Assembly: GCA_002344355.1 (NCBI GenBank)
Contig: DDTN01000034.1
Location: 22,162 to 86,161, forward strand
Length of the DNA stretch: 64,000 nucleotides
Direction: 5' to 3'
Source: Proteobacteria bacterium UBA2363
Lineage (GTDB): Bacteria > Pseudomonadota > Gammaproteobacteria > Xanthomonadales > UBA2363
Shown: positions 39,533-47,943 of the stretch, piece by piece
How the letters are laid out: every line of letters starts with the position of its first letter
Numbering within the stretch: the stretch's first letter is position 1
The notes under the pieces: model-generated
The model's input: the letters and a program-made list of their open reading frames with translations, nothing else
Databases searched by the model: none
What the model was told of the DNA's origin: nothing
Translations under genes and position numbers: made by a program

Positions 39533-39716
39533 CGAAGCCAAAGCCGAAGTCGAAACCGAAGCCGAAGTCAAAACCGAAACCGAAACCGAAGCCGAAGTCG
39601 AAGCCGAAGCCGAAGCCGAAGCCGAAGCCGAAGCCGAAGCCGAAGCCTGAAGCCTGAAGCCTGAAGCCTGAAGCCTGAGGCCTGAGGCCTGAAGCCTGAG
39701 GCCTGAGGCCTGAAGC
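39533..39716. repeat. Simple-sequence array: CCGAAG hexamers then CCTGAAG/CCTGAGG heptamers
   Basis: About 110 bp of near-perfect GAAGCC hexamers, with scattered GAAGTC and GAAACC variants, pass directly into about ten heptamers of CCTGAAG or CCTGAGG. The array lies in the 658-bp gap 39170-39827 between moxR and the beta-helix gene. On either strand the hexamer part would encode low-complexity dipeptides (KP or GF), which is unlikely to be a real gene. The repeat should be prone to length change. Confidence 0.9.
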
Positions 39717-39763
39717 CGAAGCCCGATTCAGAACTTCCGAGTCCCGAACTGGCCGCAGCACCA

Positions 39764-39811
39764 CACTTCTCCCCTCCCCCGCAGGGCGGGGGAGGGGCGG
39801 GGGAGAGGGCC
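39764..39811. repeat. GC-rich hairpin repeat, reverse copy
   Basis: This reverse copy with the same GCAGGGC loop subtype as the copy at 39379 ends 17 bp before the stop of the beta-helix gene. It may serve as a transcript-end hairpin for that gene. Confidence 0.7.
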
Positions 39812-39827
39812 GTCCCGCCAGTGCGCG

Positions 39828-41366
39828 CTACTGGAAACCGCTGGCGAACAGCAGATCGGGTTCGCGCTCGTAGGCGCCGATGTCGGGCGCGCCGTGCCGC
39901 GGCCGGCCGCGCTGGTCCAGGGCCGGCGTGCCGGTGCCGGTGCCGGCATCGATCGCCGGCGAGGGGAAGGGCAGGGCCAGGGTCTGGGTCGGGCCGCCGT
40001 TGTCGGCCGGCGGGCCGAGCGCGACATCGGCGTACACCGCGCCGGTGGTCACGGCGGCTTCCTGCTGGCCGCCCGAGCCCGGCCGCACCTGCGGCCACTG
40101 GATGTTGTTGCTGCCGGCCACCGGCGCGTTGAGCAGGGTCCAGGGGTTGAAGGTGTTGCCGCCGGTGTTGTTGCGGAACAGGACGTTGCGCAGGGCCAGC
40201 GGCCGGCCCGCGGCGTTGGCGATGCCGCCGGCGAAACACACCGGGCACTCGGCGCGGTTGTCGGCAAGGGTGGTGTTCTGGATCGTCACGCCGCCGCTGG
40301 CGGCCATGTTGATCGCGCCGCCCAGGCCGGTGCGCGCCCGGTTGCCGGTGAAGGTGCTGTTGACGATCAGGCCGGACGCCGTGGTGCCGCCGTGGTCGAA
40401 CAGGGCCAGGCCGCCGTAGCCGGCGGCCTGGTTGTCGCGGAAGGTGCTGGCGTCGATCTCGAACGGGCCGCCCTGCAGGTAGACGCCGCCGGTATGGGCG
40501 TTGCTGGCGCCGGCGCTGTTGTTGCCTTGCACCGTGCTCTGGCGCAGGCGCACGAAGCTGGCCTGGTCGTAGGCGACCGTGAACAGCCCGCCGCCGTAGG
40601 CGTTGGCGGTGTTGTCGAGCAGCCGGCTGCGGCACAGGTTGATGTTGCGCTGGGCGCCGTCGACGCCCAGGCCGCCGCCGTTGCCGCCGTTGCCCGGATT
40701 GCCGCCGGTGCCGGTGGCCTGGTTGCCGGCCAGCACGGTGTCGAACAGGTTGATGGTGCGCGTGCCCAGCGTGTAGACGCCGCCGCCGTTGGCGCCGCGG
40801 TTGTTGTCGATGGTGGTGCGCACCAGCTCCAGGGCATCGGCGCCGATCACGTACAGCCCGCCGCCGCCGTCGTCCTGGGCGGTCTGGATGGCGTGGTTGT
40901 CGGTGAAGCGCGAGTCGAAGACGCGGATCGACACCGCCTGCCAGGGACCGCCGCTGGGCTTGAACAGGCCGGCGCCCGACCCGGCCGGCGTGCGGCCGCC
41001 GCGCACCGTGGTATTGAGCAGGGTGAACGCGTAGGTGGCATTGCCCGGGTTGGTCACGCGCAGGATGCGCCCGCTGCCGGTGCCGGACAGGATGGCGCCG
41101 TTGCCGTCGAGAACCGTCTCGCGGCTGACCACCAGTTCCTGGTCGACGTCCAGGACGCTGGCGCCGATCGCCAGCCGGATCGCGCCGCCGGCGGCCAGGG
41201 CGGCCTGCAGTTGCGCACGCGTGACGCTGCCGGGCTGGCCGTTGCCGAGCACGGTCCAGCCGGCCGGCTGCGGCGGCATCGGCGCCTGGCAGTCGAAGCC
41301 CGGCTGCGCCTGGGCTGCGCCGGCAACCAGCAGGGCAAGGCAGGCGGAGCGCAGGGTTGGCGGCAT
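39828..41366 (-). CDS. Secreted right-handed beta-helix protein with choice-of-anchor Q-like tail
   Basis: A 512-residue exported protein. After a signal peptide (ACLALLVAGAAQAQ) it consists of parallel beta-helix repeats rich in Asn and Gly (VLDGNGAIL, STFRDNQAAGYGG, NTTLADNRAE). Near the C-terminus are GGPTQTLAL, SPAIDAG, DQRGRPR and DIGAYE, the pattern of the choice-of-anchor Q domain, and the last residues are LLFASGFQ. Such proteins are cell-surface or secreted; polysaccharide binding or adhesion is possible but not shown. The 41366 ATG is set by the signal peptide. Confidence 0.83.
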   Translation of the reverse strand: MPPTLRSACLALLVAGAAQAQPGFDCQAPMPPQPAGWTVLGNGQPGSVTRAQLQAALAAGGAIRLAIGASVLDVDQELVVSRETVLDGNGAILSGTGSGRILRVTNPGNATYAFTLLNTTVRGGRTPAGSGAGLFKPSGGPWQAVSIRVFDSRFTDNHAIQTAQDDGGGGLYVIGADALELVRTTIDNNRGANGGGVYTLGTRTINLFDTVLAGNQATGTGGNPGNGGNGGGLGVDGAQRNINLCRSRLLDNTANAYGGGLFTVAYDQASFVRLRQSTVQGNNSAGASNAHTGGVYLQGGPFEIDASTFRDNQAAGYGGLALFDHGGTTASGLIVNSTFTGNRARTGLGGAINMAASGGVTIQNTTLADNRAECPVCFAGGIANAAGRPLALRNVLFRNNTGGNTFNPWTLLNAPVAGSNNIQWPQVRPGSGGQQEAAVTTGAVYADVALGPPADNGGPTQTLALPFPSPAIDAGTGTGTPALDQRGRPRHGAPDIGAYEREPDLLFASGFQ

Positions 41367-41567
41367 GGCGGCGTCCCGGTGTCGGCTGGTGCCGAGACTG
41401 CCACAGGGCCGGCGCCTGATCGCGCGCCGTCGTCACGTTTTGCAGGACAAGGCCGCTCGCGGATCGAGCGCCATGAAGGCGCGTACCACGCCGCATCGGA
41501 CCGGACGAGGCCCGCACCGCCTGTGCTGCTGCGACAATGGCGGCTGCCATCGACCCGGATCCGCCGC

Positions 41568-42167
41568 ATGCCCCTGCTCGACCCCCTGCCGGAATCGGCG
41601 ACGCCGTCGCTGGCCGAGACCTTCGCACAGTTCCGCGGCATCCTCGGTTTCGTGCCGAACAGCCTGCTGACCATGCAGCGCCGGCCGGCCATGGTCGAGG
41701 CCTTCGGCGCCCTGACCCGCGCGGTGATGGACCCGGCCGGCGAGGTCGACCCCGGCTTCAAGCGCCTGCTCGCCCATCTGAGCTCGACCGCGGCGCAGTG
41801 CCAGTACTGCATGGCGCATTCGCTGATCGCCGCCGGCCTGCACGGCATCCCGGCCGCCAAGATCGTGGCGATCACCGACTACGCCAGCTCGCCGCTGTAC
41901 ACCGAGGCCGAACGCGTCGCCCTCGACTTCGCGCGCGCCGCCGGCGCCGTGCCCAATGCCGTCGACGAGGCCCTGGCGGCGCGCCTGCGCGCGCACTGGA
42001 GCGAGGGCGCGGTGGTCGAGATCCTCGGCGTGGTCGGCCTGTACGGCTTCCTCAACCGCTGGAACGATTCCATGGCGACCACCCTGGAAGCGCCGGCCTG
42101 CCTGGTCGGCGATGCCGTGCTGGCGCGGTCCGGCTGGACCGGCGGCAAGCACCGCGGCGGCGCCTGA
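41568..42167 (+). CDS. AhpD-like carboxymuconolactone decarboxylase family protein
   Basis: A 199-residue protein of the CMD/AhpD fold. The redox motif is CQYC (Cys78, Cys81) with downstream His84 in MAHS, the active site of AhpD-type alkylhydroperoxidases. The LGFVPNSLLTM segment matches the peroxidase-related subfamily. It probably reduces peroxides with an unknown electron donor. Its stop codon overlaps the start of the ABC-F gene by 1 bp (TGATG), so the two are translationally coupled. Confidence 0.85.
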   Translation: MPLLDPLPESATPSLAETFAQFRGILGFVPNSLLTMQRRPAMVEAFGALTRAVMDPAGEVDPGFKRLLAHLSSTAAQCQYCMAHSLIAAGLHGIPAAKIVAITDYASSPLYTEAERVALDFARAAGAVPNAVDEALAARLRAHWSEGAVVEILGVVGLYGFLNRWNDSMATTLEAPACLVGDAVLARSGWTGGKHRGGA

Positions 42168-44095
42168 TGGCCCTGATCGCCCTGAACGGACTGGACTACG
42201 GCGTCGGCGGCCCGTTGCTGCTGGAGTCCGCCGACCTCGCCATCGAGGCCGGCGAGCGGGTCGCCCTGGTCGGCCGCAACGGTGCCGGCAAGTCGACCCT
42301 GCTGCGCCTGCTGGCCGGCGAGCTGCAGCCCGACGACGGCCAGATCCGCCGCCAGGACGGCCTGCGCGTCGCGCTGATGGCCCAGGAGGCGCCGGCCGGC
42401 CTGGACGGCAGCGTCTGGGACGTGGTCGCCGGCGGGCTGGGCGATGCCGGCGCCCTGGTCGCGCGCTGGCATCGCGCCAGCCAGGCGGCGACGCCGGACG
42501 TCGCCGCGCTGGGCGAGCTGCAGGCGCGCATCGAGGCGGCCGGCGGCTGGGACCTGGAGCAGCGCGTCGGCCAGGTGCTGTCGCAGATGGACCTCGACGG
42601 CGAGGCCGCCTTCGACGCCCTGTCCGGCGGCATGAAGCGCCGCGTCCTGCTGGCGCGCGCCCTGGCCGGACGCCCCGACGTGCTGCTGCTGGACGAGCCC
42701 ACCAACCACCTGGACATCGAGGCGATCGAGTGGCTGGAGGGCTTCCTGTCGGCGTTCGCCGGCGCCCTGGTGCTGGTCAGCCACGACCGCCGCTTCGTGC
42801 GCGCCCTGGCCACCCGCATCGTCGAGATCGACCGCGGCCAGGTGCTGTCCTGGCCGGGCGGCTTCGACAACTTCCTGCGCCGCCGCGACGAGCGCCTGCA
42901 TGCCGAAGGCCAGGCCAACGCCCGCTTCGACAAGTTCCTTGCCCAGGAGGAGGTCTGGATCCGGCAGGGCATCAAGGCGCGCCGCACCCGCGACGAGGGC
43001 CGCGTGCGCCGGCTCGAGCAGATGCGCCGCGACGCCGCCCGGCGCCGTGCCGGGACCGGCCAGGTGAAGCTGGTGGCGAGCGCCGCCGGCGAATCCGGCA
43101 AGCGGGTCATCGAGGCCGAGGACGTCGACTTCGGCTACGGCTACGGCGCAGACCTGCTGGTGCGCGGCTTCTCGACGCGCATCCTGCGCGGCGACCGGAT
43201 CGGCCTGATCGGCCGCAACGGCAGCGGCAAGTCGACCCTGCTGCGCCTGCTGCTCGGCGAGCTGGCGCCGCTGCGCGGCGAGGTGCGCCACGGCACGCGC
43301 CTGGAGATCGCCTACTTCGACCAGCACCGGGCCAGCCTGCGCGAGGACTGGAACGCCCTGGACAACGTCTCCCAGGGCCGCGAGTACATCGAGGTTGGCG
43401 GCAGCCGCAAGCACGTGCTCGGCTACCTGCAGGACTTCCTGTTCACTCCCGAGCGCGCACGCGCGCCGATCACCCGGCTGTCCGGCGGCGAGCGCAACCG
43501 CCTGCTGCTGGCGCGGCTGTTCGCCCAGCCTTCCAACCTGCTGGTCATGGACGAGCCGACCAACGACCTCGATGTCGAGACGCTGGAGCTGCTCGAGGAA
43601 CTGCTGGCCGACTACCCCGGCACCTTGCTGCTGGTCAGCCACGACCGCGATTTCCTGGACAAGGTGGTGACCTCGACCCTGGTCATGGAGGGACAGGGCC
43701 GGGTCGGCGAGTACGTCGGCGGCTACAGCGACTGGCTGCGGCAGCGGGCCGCAGGCGACGGCAGCGCCGCACCAAACGACGCCGGGTCCGCAGCGGGCGG
43801 ACCGGCCGCCGCCCCCGCGACGGCGACCGCACACTCGACGAATGAGCAGGCCGTTGCCACCGCCGCCCCGGCCCGGCCGCGCAAGCTCAGCTACAAGGAC
43901 CAGCGCGAGCTGGAGCAGCTTCCGGCCCGCATCGAGGCGCTGGAAGGCAAACTCGCGGCCCTCGGTGCGGCGATGGCCGACCCGGCCTTCTACCAGCGCC
44001 CGGCCGCGCAGATCGGCGCCGACCAGGCGGCCCTGGCCGCCACCCAGCTCGAGCTGGACGCCGCCTACGCGCGCTGGGCCGAGCTCGACGGCTGA
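42167..44095 (+). CDS. ABC-F ATPase, Uup-like
   Basis: A soluble 642-residue protein with two ABC domains: Walker A GRNGAGKST (36-44) and GRNGSGKST (from 349). Signature sequences are LSGGMKRRVLLARAL and LSGGERNRLLLARL, each followed by LLLDEPTNHLD or LVMDEPTNDLD. The Walker B Glu residues are present. A C-terminal coiled coil (LEQLPARIEALEGKLAALGAAM) after an Ala-rich linker fits Uup rather than EttA. Uup acts on ribosomes or DNA junctions and limits precise transposon excision in E. coli. Confidence 0.9.
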   Translation: MALIALNGLDYGVGGPLLLESADLAIEAGERVALVGRNGAGKSTLLRLLAGELQPDDGQIRRQDGLRVALMAQEAPAGLDGSVWDVVAGGLGDAGALVARWHRASQAATPDVAALGELQARIEAAGGWDLEQRVGQVLSQMDLDGEAAFDALSGGMKRRVLLARALAGRPDVLLLDEPTNHLDIEAIEWLEGFLSAFAGALVLVSHDRRFVRALATRIVEIDRGQVLSWPGGFDNFLRRRDERLHAEGQANARFDKFLAQEEVWIRQGIKARRTRDEGRVRRLEQMRRDAARRRAGTGQVKLVASAAGESGKRVIEAEDVDFGYGYGADLLVRGFSTRILRGDRIGLIGRNGSGKSTLLRLLLGELAPLRGEVRHGTRLEIAYFDQHRASLREDWNALDNVSQGREYIEVGGSRKHVLGYLQDFLFTPERARAPITRLSGGERNRLLLARLFAQPSNLLVMDEPTNDLDVETLELLEELLADYPGTLLLVSHDRDFLDKVVTSTLVMEGQGRVGEYVGGYSDWLRQRAAGDGSAAPNDAGSAAGGPAAAPATATAHSTNEQAVATAAPARPRKLSYKDQRELEQLPARIEALEGKLAALGAAMADPAFYQRPAAQIGADQAALAATQLELDAAYARWAELDG

Positions 44096-44156
44096 GCGCG
44101 CTGTTCCGCCCGGGCGCTGCGTCCCTGCTCGGGTGGCGCATCCTGCGGCCGTCGTC

Positions 44157-44912
44157 TCAGGTCAGCGGCAACGCCCGGAAGGCATCGACCAGGTCCAGCC
44201 AGGCCGCACAGCCGGGGGTCGCGAAGTAGCCGAGCAGCACCAGCACCGCGAGGACCGCGAACACCGCGAAGATCCGCCGGCCCGGCAGTCGGCCAGGCCA
44301 GCGCGCCCACAGGACGAACAGCACGGCGGTCGCCAGCGCGAACGCCGGCGCCTGGTACAGGTACCAGGCGGGCAGGGGCGGCGCGTAGTGGTGCAGCAGG
44401 CGCGCGAACAGGGGGTCGAGCAGGGGCAGGGCGGTGACCGCCATGAAGCGGCCGTGCGCGCCGGGCACCCGGCGCCAGGCGATCGCCAGGGCCAGCGCCG
44501 CGGCGAAGATCGCGGTCATCGACAGCGGCAGCCAGGCGAAATGGCCGAAGCGCGCGAACGCCTCGTCGGACATCCGCCCGAGGTTGTGATGGGTCAGCAG
44601 CACGCCCGAAACGATGAAGGCCAGGCCGACGACCAGGCCGATGCCGCCGAGCAGGCGGTGCGCGGAGCGGCGGCGCGCGCGGATCAGCAGCGGCTGGACC
44701 ACCAGCAGCGCCAGCCAGGCGGTGCCCAGCAGGGCGTGCGCGTGGGTATGGCCGTGGGCATCGCCGAACTTGCCGAGGTAGTCGGGCCAGAACGCCGGAA
44801 TCGCCAGCAGCAGCAGGCAGGCGGAAGCCAGCGCCACCGTCGTGGCCAGGCGGTCGTGTCCGTGGCTGCCCGGGCGCGGGTGGCGGCCGTTGTCGGAGCG
44901 GGTGTGTTCCAT
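44157..44912 (-). CDS. Integral membrane protein of unknown function
   Basis: A 251-residue protein with about seven predicted membrane segments, among them ATTVALASACLLLLAIPAF, ALLGTAWLALLVVQPLL, LLGGIGLVVGLAFIVSGVL and FAVFAVLAVLVLLGYFA. The N-terminus and first loop are rich in His (GHTHAH), and later loops contain LLTHHNLGR and LLHHY, so heme or metal binding is conceivable. I do not recognise the family with confidence. It stands alone on the minus strand between an ABC-F gene and a dehydrogenase gene. Confidence 0.7.
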   Translation of the reverse strand: MEHTRSDNGRHPRPGSHGHDRLATTVALASACLLLLAIPAFWPDYLGKFGDAHGHTHAHALLGTAWLALLVVQPLLIRARRRSAHRLLGGIGLVVGLAFIVSGVLLTHHNLGRMSDEAFARFGHFAWLPLSMTAIFAAALALAIAWRRVPGAHGRFMAVTALPLLDPLFARLLHHYAPPLPAWYLYQAPAFALATAVLFVLWARWPGRLPGRRIFAVFAVLAVLVLLGYFATPGCAAWLDLVDAFRALPLT

Positions 44913-45147
44913 CCGGATCTCCGCGGCTGGCAGTGGCAACGCCCGGGCCGGCGTCCCTGGCCCGCGGCGCGCAGGCACCGGTCGTCGTCGTACCGGGTCC
45001 GCTCCGATGTTTCCCCTGGCGGACGCAGCGCCCACCGCACTATAGCGCCAGCTCGCCTGCCGTCCGGCCGAGGCGCGACCCGCCGGGCGGGGACGTGGCT
45101 GCGCCGGGTCCCTCCGCGCCGCGCGGCGCAGGGAGGGCTGCCGGCGC

Positions 45148-45873
45148 TCAGCGAGGCAGCAGCAGCTGGTTGGCGTCGACGCGGCTGCCGTTGTCGGGGC
45201 GGCGGGCCAGCCAGGCGGCGATCGCGGCAGCCACCACGGCGGGGTCGCGCAGGGCGCCGCTGTCCTGGAAGGCCACGAACTGGTCGCGGTCCGGGAAGTC
45301 GGCCGGATCGCTGGCGCGGATGCGCTGCTGCATGCCGGTGTCCAGGACGCCGGGGCTGACCGTCAGCGTGCGCACCGGACGTTCCTCGTCGGCCTGTTCC
45401 AATGCCAGCACCGCCATGAACTGCTCCAATGCCGCCTTGCCCGCGCAGTAGGGGGCCCAGCCGCGGATCGGCCGCCTGGCCGCGCCGGAACTGATCGCCA
45501 GCAGGCAGCGTTCGGCGGCGTGGCCGGCGAACGCGGCCAGCGCGGACTTCAGGAACACCACGGTGCCGGTCAGGTTCACCGCGAAGTGCCGAAGCAGCTC
45601 GGACGTGTCGAGGCTGGCGACCGGACCGACCGGTTCCAGTCGGGCGGCGTTGGCGACCACCACCACCTCCTGCCAGGGCTGCCGGGCCAGGGCGGCCAGT
45701 GCCGGGACCAGGGCCCGCTCGGCCGCCTGCGGGTCGGCCAGGTCGACCGCCAGGTGGTCGGGTCCGGCGCCGCTGCGCGAGCAGTCGATCGCCCGCCAGC
45801 CCTGCGCCCGCCAGTGTTCGCACAGCGCGGCGCCAAGGCCGCGGGAACCGCCGCTGACGAGGGCAAGGCGCAT
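45148..45873 (-). CDS. Short-chain dehydrogenase/reductase
   Basis: A 241-residue SDR. The NAD(P)-binding motif is SGGSRGLG near the N-terminus, NAA follows the fourth strand, the catalytic Ser is in AISSGAA, and YCAGK is the YxxxK motif. PGVLDTGMQQ follows as the PG motif. The N-terminal Gly-rich motif ends in RGLGAAL with Arg nearby, favouring NADPH. The overall pattern resembles sepiapterin-reductase-like SDRs; the substrate is unknown. The frame extends upstream, but ATG 45873 places the Rossmann motif at the usual position. Confidence 0.87.
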   Translation of the reverse strand: MRLALVSGGSRGLGAALCEHWRAQGWRAIDCSRSGAGPDHLAVDLADPQAAERALVPALAALARQPWQEVVVVANAARLEPVGPVASLDTSELLRHFAVNLTGTVVFLKSALAAFAGHAAERCLLAISSGAARRPIRGWAPYCAGKAALEQFMAVLALEQADEERPVRTLTVSPGVLDTGMQQRIRASDPADFPDRDQFVAFQDSGALRDPAVVAAAIAAWLARRPDNGSRVDANQLLLPR

Positions 45874-46072
45874 CGCGTTCTCCTTCGGACCGGCCGTCAT
45901 GATGCCGGGCCGCGGCGATCGCGGGCAACGCGGCGCGCCGGCCGGCGGGCGCGGCGCCGCGGGCCGTCGGCGGCCGGGGACCTCCCCTCGCGCCCGATCG
46001 GTGGCGTTCACGCCGTCGGCTTCCGGCCGGCTTTCGCCCATATGCCGGGCGCTGCTTGCGTACACTTCCGCC

Positions 46073-46654
46073 ATGGATGAGCCGGTGCATGCCCCCGACG
46101 TCACGGTCCTGCTCGATCGCGCCCGCGGTGGCGATGCCGAGGCCTGGCACCGGCTGGTCGATCTCGTCTACCCGGACCTCAAGCGCCTGGCCCATGGCGC
46201 GCTGGGTGCCGGCAAGCGGCACACCCTGGGCACCACCGCCCTGGTCCACGAGTGCTACCTGCGCCTGGCCCGTGCCGAGGGCGCACCCCGCGACCGCGGC
46301 CACCTGATGGGCCTGGCCGTGCGCATCATGCGCCAGGTGCTGGTCGACCATGCCCGCGAGCGCCTGGCGATCAAGCGCGGCGCCGGCGCCCTTAAGGTGA
46401 CCCTGGACGACGAGCTGCCGCACCATGCCAGCGAGTTCGAGCTGCTGGTCGATATCGATGCCGCCCTGGTGCGCCTGGCCGAGGCCGAGCCGCGCCAGGC
46501 CCAGGTCTTCGAGTACCGATACTTCGGCGGCCTCAACGACCAGGACACCGCGCAGGCCCTGGGCATCTCGCCGCGCACCGTGCACCGCGACTGGGACGCC
46601 GCGCGGGCCTGGCTGGCGCAGGCGCTGTCGGCCGGCGACCCCGAACCGGCCTGA
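46073..46654 (+). CDS. ECF-type RNA polymerase sigma factor
   Basis: A 193-residue extracytoplasmic-function sigma factor. Region 2 is visible in LVDLVYPDLKRLAHGALGAG and TTALVHECYLRLARA; region 4 is in VFEYRYFGGLNDQDTAQALGISPRTVHRDWDAARAWL. The pattern is that of the TIGR02999-type family common in this order, often near Ser/Thr kinases. No anti-sigma factor or kinase gene is adjacent here. The next two genes share a promoter-like motif, but the typical ECF42 factors that read such motifs have a long C-terminal extension that this protein lacks. Confidence 0.88.
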   Translation: MDEPVHAPDVTVLLDRARGGDAEAWHRLVDLVYPDLKRLAHGALGAGKRHTLGTTALVHECYLRLARAEGAPRDRGHLMGLAVRIMRQVLVDHARERLAIKRGAGALKVTLDDELPHHASEFELLVDIDAALVRLAEAEPRQAQVFEYRYFGGLNDQDTAQALGISPRTVHRDWDAARAWLAQALSAGDPEPA

Positions 46655-46776
46655 GTCCGGTCCCGGAGGCTTCCCGGCGGACGCCGCTGCGGCCGCCGAT
46701 GCTCGCGCCACGCCGCGTTCCGGACGGGCTCAGTCGGCGGCCTCGGGCCATGGCCGGCGCCGGACCCCGGCCGGAC

Positions 46777-46803
46777 CGTCGATCGCCGTCCCCGCCGTTC
46801 GAC
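46777..46803 (+). promoter_or_regulatory. ECF-type promoter motif before the YciI gene
   Basis: CGTCGA (46777-46782), a 17-bp spacer and CGAC (46800-46803, in GTTCGACCCA), lying 43 bp before the start codon. The same arrangement with TGTCGA precedes the VOC gene. It resembles the TGTCGA/CGAC motif reported for ECF42 sigma factors controlling DGPF/YciI-type genes. Confidence 0.55.
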
Positions 46804-46846
46804 CCAGTGCGGTCCGGCGCATGCCGGGGACAAAGGGGAGCAGGCG

Positions 46847-47203
46847 ATGCGCGTCATGGTGCTGGTCAAGGCGAGCGCTGCCAGCGAGGACGGCGCCACG
46901 GACCCGGCCTGGACCCGGGCGATGCTGGCGGCCATGGGACGCTTCAACGCGGCGCTGCGCGAAGCCGGCGTGCTGGTCGCCGCCCATGGGCTGAGGCCGT
47001 CCAGGCACGGCGTGCGGGTGACGCTGGCCGAGGGCGTGCGTGGCGTCGAGGCCGGTCCGTTCCTGCCGCCCGAGGCGCAGGTCGCGGGCTTCTGGCTGTG
47101 GCAGGTCCGCGACCTCGACGAGGCGCTGGCCTGGGCGCGCCGGTGCCCCGATCCCATGCCGGGCGAGGGCATCCTGGAAATCCGCCCGCTCGACGAAGGC
47201 TGA
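46847..47203 (+). CDS. YciI/DGPF-family protein
   Basis: A small 118-residue ferredoxin-like-fold protein. It begins MRVMVLVKAS, as in YCII-related DGPF proteins, has MGRFNAALREAGVLVAAHGLRPS in the centre and GFWLWQVRDLDEALAWARRCP followed by EIRPLDE at the end. Such proteins are typically encoded with ECF42-type sigma factors and with VOC proteins, both contexts seen here. Enzymatic function is unknown. GGGGAG precedes the ATG at the proper distance. Confidence 0.83.
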   Translation: MRVMVLVKASAASEDGATDPAWTRAMLAAMGRFNAALREAGVLVAAHGLRPSRHGVRVTLAEGVRGVEAGPFLPPEAQVAGFWLWQVRDLDEALAWARRCPDPMPGEGILEIRPLDEG

Positions 47204-47307
47204 GTCGGAGATCGTTTCGAGGCCGCCGTGCATCGGCGCCGCCCCGGAATGGAAACAGCGTCGCGCCTCGGGACTCGCAGACATGACCGGCGGGAAGGCA
47301 GCCGACC

Positions 47308-47334
47308 TGTCGATTCCGTCCCTTCCCGTTCGAC
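47308..47334 (+). promoter_or_regulatory. ECF-type promoter motif before the VOC gene
   Basis: TGTCGA (47308-47313), a 17-bp spacer and CGAC (47331-47334, in GTTCGACCCA), lying 29 bp before the VOC start codon. The spacing and the 10 bases around the -10 element match the motif upstream of the YciI gene. Confidence 0.6.
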
Positions 47335-47363
47335 CCACGGCATCCATCGTCCGGAGCACCCCC

Positions 47364-47771
47364 ATGACACGCATGATCTTCGTCAACCTGCCCGTCGCCG
47401 ACCTGGCCGCCTCGATGGCCTTCTACGAAGGCCTGGGCTTCAGCAACAACCCGCACTTCACGGACGAGACCGCGGCGTGCATGGTCTGGAGCGAGGCCAT
47501 CCACGTCATGCTGCTGACTCATGGCAAGTGGCGCAGCTTCACCAGCCGACCGATCCCGCCGACCACGGCCAGCGAGGTGATGCTGGCCCTTGCCCTGGAC
47601 GACCGGGACGCCGTCGATGCCATGAATGCCGCGGCGGCCGCCCATGGCGGGCAGGGTGACATCAACCCGGCGCAGGACCTCGGCTTCATGTACAGCCGCG
47701 CGCTGGCCGATCCGGACGGCCATGTCTGGGAGGCGTTCTGGATGGACCCGGCCGCCGTTCCGGCCGGCTGA
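47364..47771 (+). CDS. VOC-family (glyoxalase-like) protein
   Basis: A 135-residue vicinal-oxygen-chelate protein starting MIFVNLPVADLAASMAFYEGLGF, with the second module ending ALADPDGHVWEAFWMD. VOC proteins bind a metal with His and Glu residues, and PDGHVWE supplies such residues. The substrate is unknown. It appears to belong to the same regulon as the YciI gene through a shared promoter motif. The start ATG 47364 follows the predicted -10 element by 29 bp. Confidence 0.88.
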   Translation: MTRMIFVNLPVADLAASMAFYEGLGFSNNPHFTDETAACMVWSEAIHVMLLTHGKWRSFTSRPIPPTTASEVMLALALDDRDAVDAMNAAAAAHGGQGDINPAQDLGFMYSRALADPDGHVWEAFWMDPAAVPAG

Positions 47772-47943
47772 CCGGCGCGCCGCGCGCAGGCCTGGACCGC
47801 CGGCGCACCCGACCGGCGGGCGAGGCGCGCCCTTGGATCGCGCCCCGCCCCGAGGGCATGCCCGGGGCGGCGGAACCGGCGCCGCGACCGGATTCAGGGC
47901 GCAGCCGCCACAATGACCGCCTTCGCCGCAGTCCGAAGGCTTC

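Noticed and set aside
39533..39716. A GF- or KP-repeat protein encoded by the hexamer array
   Set aside because: The frame exists only because of the six-base period, has no start signal, and becomes out of phase when the heptamer part begins.
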